Part shown: positions 19,936 to 26,734 of the stretch, one piece after another
Layout of the letters: each line of letters begins with the position of its first letter
Numbering within the stretch: the first letter of the stretch is position 1
Origin: Flammeovirga kamogawensis
GTDB lineage: Bacteria > Bacteroidota > Bacteroidia > Cytophagales > Flammeovirgaceae
Assembly: GCF_018736065.1 (NCBI RefSeq)
Contig: NZ_CP076128.1
Coordinates: 3,735,001 to 3,799,000 of the forward strand
Direction: 5' to 3'
Length of the DNA stretch: 64,000 bases
Program-made: the position numbers and the translations under genes
The notes under the pieces: generated by a model
Told to the model about the DNA's origin: nothing
Database searches by the model: none
Seen by the model: only the letters and a program-made list of their open reading frames with translations

Positions 19936-20079
19936 CTGTAAGGGAAGGAGTCGAACCTTCACGAAGTGCTTAGCCTTCTAGTAATTGTGTATGCATCACA
20001 CTTTGTATTACTAAATGTTTATCGCGAACCTTCACCCTCGAGACAGGAGGGCATGTCTGCCAGTTTCATCACCTTACAG
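19936..20079 (-). ncRNA. tRNA-like RNA unit 2, variable-arm type C
   Basis: Same tRNA core as its neighbours, with a 74-nt variable region. The anticodon stem is CCCTC/GAGGG, fully Watson-Crick, where the other copies have a U-G pair. The base of the variable arm is GAAG/CTTC instead of GGAG/CTCC, a compensated double change. Inside the arm, TTTAGTAAT pairs with ATTACTAGA and GTGT with ACAC around the loop GATGCAT. Confidence 0.8.
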
Positions 20080-20119
20080 TGTATTTCAAAAGTCTACTTA
20101 TTCGTATAATAAGTAGTAG

Positions 20120-20263
20120 CTGTAAGGGAAGGAGTCGAACCTTCACGAAGTGCTTAGCCTTCTAGTAATTGTGTATGCATCACACTTTGTATTACTAAAT
20201 GTTTATCGCGAACCTCCACCCCCGAGACAGGAGGGCATGTCTGCCAGTTTCATCATCTTACAG
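20120..20263 (-). ncRNA. tRNA-like RNA unit 3, variable-arm type C
   Basis: 144 nt with the same arm type as unit 2. Acceptor position 7 is A while position 66 is still C, the only mismatch seen in any acceptor stem of the array. The variable-arm base is GGAG/CTTC, held by one G-U pair. It looks like a mosaic of neighbouring copies. It may be slightly less stable than the other five. Confidence 0.78.
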
Positions 20264-20303
20264 TATATTTCAAAAGCCTACTTATTCGTATAATAAGTAG
20301 TAG

Positions 20304-20458
20304 CTGTAAGGGAAGGAGTCGAACCTTCACGGAGTGCTTAGCCTTCTAGCAAATCGTGTATGCATCGCACGTTTAGTGGTCAACCCATTACTAGTGTTTA
20401 TCGCGAACCTCCACCCCCGAGACAGGAGGGCATGTCTGCCAGTTTCATCACCTTACAG
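20304..20458 (-). ncRNA. tRNA-like RNA unit 4, variable-arm type B
   Basis: 155 nt, 85-nt variable region. The core and GUC anticodon are as in unit 1. The inner arm has CTAG/CTAG and an AAA-CGTG / CACG-A-TTT hairpin with GATGCAT in the loop; the segment before it (TAATGG / CCACTA) can pair apart from one A-C. It differs from unit 5 at acceptor pair 7:66 (G-C here). Confidence 0.8.
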
Positions 20459-20498
20459 TGTATTTCAAAAGCCTACTTATTCGTATAATAAGTAGTAG

Positions 20499-20653
20499 CT
20501 GTAAGAGAAGGAGTCGAACCTTCACGGAGTGCTTAGCCTTCTAGCAAATCGTGTATGCATCGCACGTTTAGTGGTCAACCCATTACTAGTGTTTATCGCG
20601 AACCTCCACCCCCGAGACAGGAGGGCATGTCTGCCAGTTTCATCATCTTACAG
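20499..20653 (-). ncRNA. tRNA-like RNA unit 5, variable-arm type B, compensated acceptor pair
   Basis: 155 nt. The acceptor stem is TGTAAGA/TCTTACA, so pair 7:66 is A-U where units 1, 2, 4 and 6 have G-C. Both sides of the helix changed together, strong evidence that the acceptor stem forms in the RNA. The rest matches unit 4. Confidence 0.82.
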
Positions 20654-20693
20654 TGTATTTCAAAAGTCTACTTATTCGTATAATAAGTAGTAG

Positions 20694-20849
20694 CTGTAAG
20701 GGAAGGAGTCGAACCTTCACGGAGTACTTAGCAACTAGACAAATCGTGTGTGCATCGCACGTTTAGTGGTCAACCCATTACCTAGTGTTTATCGCGAACC
20801 TCCACCCCCGAGACAGGAGGGCATGTCTGCCAGTTTCATCACCTTACAG
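20694..20849 (-). ncRNA. tRNA-like RNA unit 6 (first transcribed), variable-arm type A
   Basis: 156 nt, 86-nt variable region, the copy nearest the promoter. Acceptor, D, anticodon (GUC) and T arms are complete, and G18G19 and the TTCGA T-loop sequence needed for tertiary contacts are present. The predicted leader upstream is about 55 nt, so 5' processing, for example by RNase P, would be needed. It is nearly identical to unit 1 at the far end of the array. Confidence 0.8.
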
Positions 20850-20911
20850 TATCATAATCTTTTTACAACTAATTCAGATAATCGTTTTACCTTTCCCTTT
20901 TGTTGTTGATA

Positions 20912-20943
20912 CAAAGTAAAGGAATTTTATTTTATACTGCAAA
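20912..20943 (-). promoter_or_regulatory. Predicted promoter of the tRNA-like array
   Basis: On the minus strand TTTG (complement of 20940-20943), a 20-nt spacer, then TTACTTTG (complement of 20912-20919). One base differs from TAnnTTTG. The predicted start near 20905 is 55 nt before unit 6. The rest of the gap up to 21072 is AT-rich with nothing else I can identify. Confidence 0.6.
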
Positions 20944-21072
20944 CTTTTTAATGAAATAGCTTAATATTTACATTTTTATTAAAAAATTATCAATTTTTTT
21001 ATCAAATTTATAATTACATCTTATTTATAGAAGTGTTGATTAGTGAATTAATAATGATGGTTCACTTAACAC

Positions 21073-21101
21073 AAAAAAAACCTTCACTTTTAGAGTGAAG
21101 G
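21073..21101 (-). terminator. Terminator of the RsmI-like methylase gene
   Basis: Minus-strand stem CCTTCACT / AGTGAAGG (plus-strand arms 21094-21101 and 21081-21088) with a short loop, then eight T. It lies 50 nt after the stop codon and insulates the array promoter from readthrough. Confidence 0.88.
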
Positions 21102-21150
21102 CTTAATTAAAAATCAATTTTTCAGTTAAATAATTGTTATTCCTATAACA

Positions 21151-21849
21151 TTATGACTGAAGAATGAAGATTGTTGGTTTTTTATGAATATCAACTTTTT
21201 CAAATTTCCACTCTTTAAGAGTAAGTGTTTTGATGTACTCATCTTCTGCTTGAATATTTGATGCTATACAAAGTTTAGTCATAGGACTTAGATTATTGCA
21301 TAAATCTTCTAGCATTGCTCCATTTCTAAAAGGAGTCTCCATAAATATTTGAGCTTGATATAACTTTGCAGAATCTTTCTCAAGAGTTTTCATGGCTTTT
21401 ATCTTTTCTGCTTTTTGAATTGGCAGATATCCATGGAAAGCAAATTTTTGCCCACTTAAGCCAGAAGCCATTAAGGCTAGTAATATAGAAGATGGACCAA
21501 CAAGGGGTTTTACTTTTATATTTTTCTTGTGAGCGTATTGAACAGCTAAAGCGCCTGGATCTGCTATACCTGGGCATCCTGCTTCAGATATAATACCTAT
21601 ATTTTCTCCTTTAGGAACAGCTTTGAATAAGTTTTGAACTTGTTCTGGTTTTGTTTTTTTATCTAAAATTTGAAAATTTAGATCTTGTACTGTAACTCCC
21701 TCTATCTTCCATCCTCCGATAAAACGACGAGCAGTTCTAAGATCTTCAACAAAAAAGTATTTTGTTGATTGCAATGCTTTTTTTGTTTCTTCGGGCAGCA
21801 CATCATAACGCTCTGCAGCAAGAAGACTTGGAATTAAGTATAAAAACAC
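21151..21849 (-). CDS. SAM-dependent methyltransferase, tetrapyrrole methylase / RsmI-like
   Basis: 232 aa. The fold is that of RsmI, which methylates the ribose of C1402 in 16S rRNA, and of tetrapyrrole methylases. 'GIISEAGCPGIADPGALAVQ' and 'KVKPLVGPSSILLALMASGL' form the SAM- and substrate-binding core. It is shorter than E. coli RsmI (286 aa) and belongs to the compact Bacteroidota branch. Whether it has the RsmI activity is inference. It is a single gene with its own terminator at 21073. Confidence 0.85.
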   Translation of the reverse strand: MFLYLIPSLLAAERYDVLPEETKKALQSTKYFFVEDLRTARRFIGGWKIEGVTVQDLNFQILDKKTKPEQVQNLFKAVPKGENIGIISEAGCPGIADPGALAVQYAHKKNIKVKPLVGPSSILLALMASGLSGQKFAFHGYLPIQKAEKIKAMKTLEKDSAKLYQAQIFMETPFRNGAMLEDLCNNLSPMTKLCIASNIQAEDEYIKTLTLKEWKFEKVDIHKKPTIFILQS

Positions 21850-22023
21850 GATAATTAATGTTTAAAAGATTATTTCATTAACAATGTTAAAATCACTTAA
21901 TTTATATTAATTCATTTTTTATTAATATACTCTGTGTAATTTGAACACTACTATTTACTAATTTTACAAACTTAATGAATTAGGTGCTGATAAGTAGCAA
22001 GAGCCACAATAAACAAGAAAAAA

Positions 22024-23130
22024 TTGGGAAATGTTGATTATGGTGAAATAATAAAGAAGTCATTTTTCATGATTTGTGCATTTTATTTAATGTTCATTTC
22101 ATTTGGAGTGATGAAGTACTCTTTCACTTTATTAGGAGGAGGGTTTGCAGAAGAGTTAGTGGCTGCGGCACATAATCCTTTTATATATTTTTTTATAGGT
22201 CTTCTAGGTGCGGCAATTTTCCAAAGTAGTTCTGCAGTTACTTCTATACTTGTTGGTGCAGTAGGTTTAGGGCAGGTATCTTTAGATGATGCTGTATTTG
22301 TAGTAATGGGTGCTAATATTGGTACTACAGTTACAAGTACAATTGTAGCATTAAGTTATATAGATAATAAGAGCGTCTTTATGCGTGCTTTATCTGGAGC
22401 AGCATTACATGACTTTTTTAATATTTTTGTGGCTATAATTCTTATGCCTTTAGAATTAACCACTGGCTTCTTATCTAATTTATCTCAAATTATAGCAAGT
22501 AGTTTTTTCTCTACTGATCTTCCAATAAAAAATGCACATTTTAGTGGTGTAGGAATTGGAGTTGACACAATAATTGACAGCCTATTTTCAGGAATGACGG
22601 ATCATCCATTCATTTTACTAGGTATTGCCATTGTAATGATGATTTTTTCTCTGAAGTTAATAGGAGGGATGACTAAAGAGGTCTTAATGACCAAAAGTAA
22701 ATTAAAGGCAGAAGATTTTGTATTCAAAAATGATTTTGTGAGTCTTATTTCAGGCTTGTCTTTAACTGCTGTTGTTCAATCTAGTTCAATAACATCTTCT
22801 TTAATTGTTCCTTTAACTGCAAGCAAGAAGATTGGTTTATCAAGAGCTTTCATGTTTATAATGGGAGCGAATGTAGGTACAACAATTACTGCATTATTGG
22901 CTGCTTTAGCTACAGGAACGGAATATGGGGTAGAAATTGCTTTAACCCATGTACTATTTAATGTTATTGGGGTGATAATTTTTACAACCATTCCAATACT
23001 CAAGAAGTTACCTGTTTGGTACTCTAAAAAATTAGGATATTTGGCAGCTAGAGAACGTATTTTTGGTTTTCTGTATTTATTTACGCTGTTCTTTGTCTTG
23101 CCTTTTATATTAGTATGGCTCAGTACTTAA
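22024..23130 (+). CDS. Na+/phosphate cotransporter family protein
   Basis: 368 aa, about nine membrane helices. It has the inverted repeat of two NptA/PNaS domains, each with a QSSS motif: 'AAIFQSSSAVTSILV' near residue 70 and 'AVVQSSSITSSLIVPL' near 255, each followed by 'GANIGTT' or 'GANVGTT'. It should carry sodium-driven phosphate uptake. The C-terminal PhoU-like part of longer relatives is absent. The frame opens with TTG at 22024; the next in-frame ATG is at 22069, so the true start is uncertain. Its stop overlaps the convergent repeat protein gene by 4 nt. Confidence 0.88.
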   Translation: MGNVDYGEIIKKSFFMICAFYLMFISFGVMKYSFTLLGGGFAEELVAAAHNPFIYFFIGLLGAAIFQSSSAVTSILVGAVGLGQVSLDDAVFVVMGANIGTTVTSTIVALSYIDNKSVFMRALSGAALHDFFNIFVAIILMPLELTTGFLSNLSQIIASSFFSTDLPIKNAHFSGVGIGVDTIIDSLFSGMTDHPFILLGIAIVMMIFSLKLIGGMTKEVLMTKSKLKAEDFVFKNDFVSLISGLSLTAVVQSSSITSSLIVPLTASKKIGLSRAFMFIMGANVGTTITALLAALATGTEYGVEIALTHVLFNVIGVIIFTTIPILKKLPVWYSKKLGYLAARERIFGFLYLFTLFFVLPFILVWLST

Positions 23131-24050
23131 TTCCAAATTTCTGTTTCGCCTTTATCATATGTATATTTTGAAGGTTTTTCTTTCATAGAATTTGATTTTC
23201 CTTTCATCTGAGCATTTTGAATTGTTTTAAAGTGCGGAGCAAATTTTTTCTTTTGCACATGCTTATATGAATTCTTTCCATGCCCTTTACCATAATACAT
23301 CTTAGTTAATGTAAGACGTTGCTTTATTCTTACATAGTTAGGTTCAAAATTAGCAGCTTGTTTAGCAATGCGTCTATTTCTAGATCGATCTACAATAACG
23401 TAACCTCTATATTGAGCAGCTTCCTTGCCTACCTTTCTACCTTTGTTCTTTTCTACTACAACATATCCTTTTTGGTTTGCAGCATCACGACCAACTCTTC
23501 TCCCTTTATTTTTTTCTACAATAACATACCCTTTTTGGTTAGCAGCCGCCTTATTTATTTTTTTTCCTTTGTTCTTTTCTACTGTAACTAATACAGGAGA
23601 ATTTTTATGAGCACTTACTGCTTTTTGTTTTTTCTTCGGATTGTTATTTACATAAGGCTTGAATTTTTTCATGTCTTTAGAAACATTTTTCCGAGCATTA
23701 TCAGATAGCTTGATATTAGGATTTACTTTTCCAGCATTTTTTGATTTTCTTCTCGATTTTTGCTCATCTAAAGGTTTGTTTCCAGTATTTTTTCCACTGT
23801 ATTCTTTAGATTGACTAGGAGTTAAAGGAGCAGTAGCACTATTTACTTGGTAAGATTTCTGTTTTTTAGCTTTTTCCTTTTTTTTCTGTTTCTGTGTTTT
23901 ATCAGTTTGTTTTTTCTTTGTAACGTTTTTAGCATTCTTGTCTCTATTTTCTTGAGCATAGGCAGCAGTAGAACTAAACGCACTAAAAAAGAGAATAGTA
24001 ACTATAAGTAGAATAGAAAAATTATTTATTGAAACAGATGTACGAGCCAT
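23127..24050 (-). CDS. Secreted lysine-rich repeat protein
   Basis: 307 aa from ATG 24050; the frame is open to 24107, but this start gives a clean signal peptide ending in 'STAAYAQ'. The mature protein is extremely basic. After a K/Q/N-rich region come four copies of a 21-23 residue repeat around 'VIVEKNKGRRVGRDAANQKG' (about residues 150-240), the last one degenerate. I recognise no family. It probably acts in the periplasm or at the surface, perhaps binding acidic polymers (inference). It overlaps the end of the upstream TauE/SafE gene by 25 nt, so the two are coupled. Confidence 0.8.
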   Translation of the reverse strand: MARTSVSINNFSILLIVTILFFSAFSSTAAYAQENRDKNAKNVTKKKQTDKTQKQKKKEKAKKQKSYQVNSATAPLTPSQSKEYSGKNTGNKPLDEQKSRRKSKNAGKVNPNIKLSDNARKNVSKDMKKFKPYVNNNPKKKQKAVSAHKNSPVLVTVEKNKGKKINKAAANQKGYVIVEKNKGRRVGRDAANQKGYVVVEKNKGRKVGKEAAQYRGYVIVDRSRNRRIAKQAANFEPNYVRIKQRLTLTKMYYGKGHGKNSYKHVQKKKFAPHFKTIQNAQMKGKSNSMKEKPSKYTYDKGETEIWN

Positions 24051-24829
24051 GTTAGTAATCCAAACATTTTTAAAATAGAAATTGCTACCATAGAAACGAG
24101 TAGCCACTTTATTATTTCGTTGGCTTTTTCAGATCCTGATGCAAATTTACCTGCAAACCATGTGCCTATAACTTGTCCGACAGCTAATAGAATAGCAGCG
24201 AGCCACATAACTTGTCCTTTATATAGAAAAACAAGGAAAACAGGTAAAGTATATACAGCAATAATAAGCATTTTTATAGCATTAGCTCTAATTAGTGTCA
24301 TTTTTCCTAAGTTGGATACACTTACTAATATCATAATACCAATACCTGCTTGAACAAAGCCACCATAAAAACCAATAGCAAAGAATATAATATTATCTCT
24401 CCAAACAGTGTATTTAGGTTTTTGCCCTACAGCAAATTGAACAGCAGGAGATTGTTCTTTCTTTTTAAGAATAGGATAAAGCATTCCAATCATTAATGTA
24501 CCAATAATGTACTGCAAAGTTTGTTCATCTATATCTGCTACTGTAAATGCACCAACTATAGCTCCAATTAAAGAGGGAATAACAAACCTGAGCGAAGAAG
24601 GGATATCAAGTAAATTACTTTTTTTGAATGTATAAGCTCCTGTGGCATTCTGAAATAAAATACCTAGGCGGTTAGTTCCATTTGCTACTCCAACAGGCAT
24701 ACCTAGAAACATTAGTAATGAAAGCGTAAATAAAGAACCTCCACCAGCTAATGTATTAACTATTCCAGCTATAATTCCAGTAATTATGTATGCAATGATA
24801 GATGTATATTCAAATAAATGAGAATCCAT
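24026..24829 (-). CDS. TauE/SafE-family sulfite exporter / permease
   Basis: 267 aa, about eight membrane helices. The N-terminal 'GIIAGIVNTLAGGGSLFTLS' and the mid-protein 'FFAIGFYGGFVQAGIGIMIL' are the two repeated TauE/SafE halves with the glycine-rich signature. These permeases export sulfite, sulfoacetate or similar small anions. The substrate is unknown. It is the first gene of a two-gene minus-strand unit with the lysine-rich repeat protein, and is divergent from serS. Confidence 0.88.
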   Translation of the reverse strand: MDSHLFEYTSIIAYIITGIIAGIVNTLAGGGSLFTLSLLMFLGMPVGVANGTNRLGILFQNATGAYTFKKSNLLDIPSSLRFVIPSLIGAIVGAFTVADIDEQTLQYIIGTLMIGMLYPILKKKEQSPAVQFAVGQKPKYTVWRDNIIFFAIGFYGGFVQAGIGIMILVSVSNLGKMTLIRANAIKMLIIAVYTLPVFLVFLYKGQVMWLAAILLAVGQVIGTWFAGKFASGSEKANEIIKWLLVSMVAISILKMFGLLTWLVHLFQ

Positions 24830-24894
24830 GGGTAGTTTTTACGGGTAATTTCTTTTTTAGCAATTTTAAGTGAGTTCTCGTTCTAAAAGTTAAC

Positions 24895-24902
24895 TATATT
24901 TG
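24895..24902 (+). promoter_or_regulatory. Possible -7 element of serS
   Basis: TATATTTG (24895-24902), a match to TAnnTTTG, 29 nt before the start codon. No TTTG is seen at the right distance upstream. Confidence 0.45.
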
Positions 24903-24931
24903 TACTTCAAATTCAAATAAAACAGACAAAA

Positions 24932-26206
24932 ATGTTATTAGTCTCATATATATCTGAAAATAAAGCTGAAGTAATCGAAGGGTTACAGAAAAGACATTTT
25001 GAAAATCCAGTAGAAACAATAGATAAAGTATTGTTATTGGATGAATCAAGACGTCGAGCTCAAAAAGACCGTGATGATGCTTTAGCAGAAGCAAATAAGA
25101 GTGCCAAAGAAATTGGTATGCTTATGAAATCAGGTCAAAAAGAAAAAGCTGAAGCTGCTAAAGCTTCTGCCGCAGAGAATAAACAAAAAGCAAAAGATTT
25201 AAGTTCAACAGTTGCTGAACTTGAAGAAGAGTTGCAAAATTTATTATATCAAATCCCTAATATTCCACATCCAAGTGTAATAGAAGGATATTCTGACGAG
25301 GATAATGAGGTAATGTATGAGAAAGGTGATAAACCTACTTTACATAGTGCTTCTAAACCTCATTGGGACCTTATTGAGAAATACGATATTATTGATTTCG
25401 AATTAGGTAATAAAGTAGCAGGAGCAGGCTTTCCTTTCTATAAAGGTAAAGGAGCACGTATGCAACGAGCATTAATTAGTTTCTTTTTAGACGAAGCAGT
25501 TGATGCTGGATATACAGAAGTTCAACCTCCAATATTAATTAATGAGGCATCTGGTTATGGTACAGGACAACTTCCAGACAAAGAAGGACAAATGTATTAT
25601 ATGCCTGCAGATGATTTATACTTGATTCCTACAGCAGAGGTACCAATCACAAATATTTTTAGAGGTGAATTATTACAAGAGAAAGATTTACCTAAAAAGA
25701 TGGCAGGACATACTCCTTGTTTCCGTAGAGAGGCAGGGTCTTGGGGTGCTCACGTTAGAGGTTTGAACAGATTACATCAATTTGATAAAGTTGAAATAGT
25801 AGAGGTTCAAAAAGCAGAAGACTCTGCAGAAGCTCACGAAAGAATGGTATTGCATGTAGAAATGCTTCTTCAAAAATTAAATCTACCTTATAGACGTTTA
25901 CGTTTGTGTAGTGGTGATTTGAGTTTCAATGCAAACCTTTGCTTTGATTTAGAAGTTTATTCTGCTGCACAAGAACGTTGGTTAGAGGTTAGTTCAATTA
26001 GTAATTTCGGAAATTTCCAAGCAAACCGTTTAAAATTAAGATTTAGAGATAATAACAAAAAAACTTCTCTACTTCATACATTGAATGGTTCTGCATTGGC
26101 TTTACCGCGTGTTTTAGCCGCAATTCTTGAAAATAATCAAACAGAAAAAGGTATTTTAGTACCTGAAGTACTGCAGAAATATACAGGATTTGATATAATT
26201 GACTGA
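24932..26206 (+). CDS. serS: Seryl-tRNA synthetase
   Basis: 424 aa, class II synthetase charging tRNA-Ser. The N-terminal coiled-coil arm (about residues 30-105), which grips the long variable arm of tRNA-Ser, is intact. The catalytic core shows 'LIPTAEVPITNIFRGELL', 'PCFRREAGSWGAHVRGLNRL' (motif 2) and 'LNGSALALPRVLAAILE' (motif 3). The presence of this type-II-tRNA recognising enzyme is not specifically linked to the tRNA-like array 4 kb away. Confidence 0.97.
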   Translation: MLLVSYISENKAEVIEGLQKRHFENPVETIDKVLLLDESRRRAQKDRDDALAEANKSAKEIGMLMKSGQKEKAEAAKASAAENKQKAKDLSSTVAELEEELQNLLYQIPNIPHPSVIEGYSDEDNEVMYEKGDKPTLHSASKPHWDLIEKYDIIDFELGNKVAGAGFPFYKGKGARMQRALISFFLDEAVDAGYTEVQPPILINEASGYGTGQLPDKEGQMYYMPADDLYLIPTAEVPITNIFRGELLQEKDLPKKMAGHTPCFRREAGSWGAHVRGLNRLHQFDKVEIVEVQKAEDSAEAHERMVLHVEMLLQKLNLPYRRLRLCSGDLSFNANLCFDLEVYSAAQERWLEVSSISNFGNFQANRLKLRFRDNNKKTSLLHTLNGSALALPRVLAAILENNQTEKGILVPEVLQKYTGFDIID

Positions 26207-26245
26207 TAGATAGTAGATATTTATCGTTGTTAACGTACAACCTAC

Positions 26246-26276
26246 TTGTTTATTAATAATAAATACAATATTTTTG
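26246..26276 (+). promoter_or_regulatory. Promoter of rpsT
   Basis: TTG at 26246-26248, a 20-nt spacer, TATTTTTG at 26269-26276. The predicted leader is about 65 nt. Confidence 0.75.
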
Positions 26277-26347
26277 CATTCCGTTTGAGAGATATTCGTG
26301 AGGATTGATACTCAAACTTTATCTAAGAATTTTAATACTTATATATA

Positions 26348-26605
26348 ATGGCAAATCATAAGTCAGCAAAGAAAAGAATTCGCTCTAACGAAGCGAAGCG
26401 CTTAAGAAATAGATATCAACTAAAATCTACGCGTACTTTTGTTAAACGTCTACGTGAAACAAAAGATCACGCTGAAGCTGTTGAGTTGTATACGAAAGTA
26501 GCATCTATGATTGATAAGTTAGCAAAACGTAACATCATTCATAACAAAAATGCTGCAAACAAAAAATCTAAATTAGCTAAGCACGTTAACCAACTTGCAG
26601 CTTAA
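26348..26605 (+). CDS. rpsT: Small ribosomal subunit protein bS20
   Basis: 85 aa, all-helical and basic. S20 binds the 5' domain and helix 44 of 16S rRNA. 'ANHKSAKKRIRSNEAKRLRN' is the family start. It is monocistronic, with its own promoter and a strong terminator 34 nt after the stop. Confidence 0.97.
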   Translation: MANHKSAKKRIRSNEAKRLRNRYQLKSTRTFVKRLRETKDHAEAVELYTKVASMIDKLAKRNIIHNKNAANKKSKLAKHVNQLAA

Positions 26606-26639
26606 TTTGATCTTTTTCAATTAATTTTGAAAAAATAAG

Positions 26640-26673
26640 AAGCCAAGATTATTTATTAATCTTGGCTTTTTTT
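26640..26673 (+). terminator. Terminator of rpsT
   Basis: A perfect 12-bp stem (26640-26651 / 26657-26668), 5-nt loop, followed by T's to 26673. Confidence 0.93.
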
Positions 26674-26734
26674 ATTTTTACACTATCAATCTTTTACTGT
26701 TCAGGTATTACTACAAGACTTCTAAGTTATTAAC

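Larger units (their letters stand above)
19740..20849 (-). repeat. Tandem array of six giant-variable-arm tRNA-like RNAs
   Basis: Six units of 156, 144, 144, 155, 155 and 156 nt are separated by 40-nt spacers, in the same orientation on the minus strand. Each unit begins CTGTAAGG or CTGTAAGA and ends CTTACAG. Each spacer holds a 9-bp hairpin (CTACTTATT / AATAAGTAG) that may be a processing site. The first unit transcribed is at 20694-20849 and the last at 19740-19895. There is a promoter on the right and a terminator on the left. There are no coding frames, transposase genes or reverse transcriptase nearby. The interspersed spacing does not fit a CRISPR. Confidence 0.9.

Noticed and set aside
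19740-20849. CRISPR array
   Set aside because: The repeats are 144-156 nt and the spacers are constant 40-nt sequences with the same hairpin; no cas genes.
19740-20849. Retron, group I intron or tmRNA
   Set aside because: There is no reverse transcriptase and no intron core. There is no tmRNA 5' domain or tag frame, and the units carry an intact anticodon arm.
19740-20849. Array transcribed from the plus strand
   Set aside because: The conserved tRNA features and wobble pairs only work on the minus strand, and the promoter and terminator point the same way.
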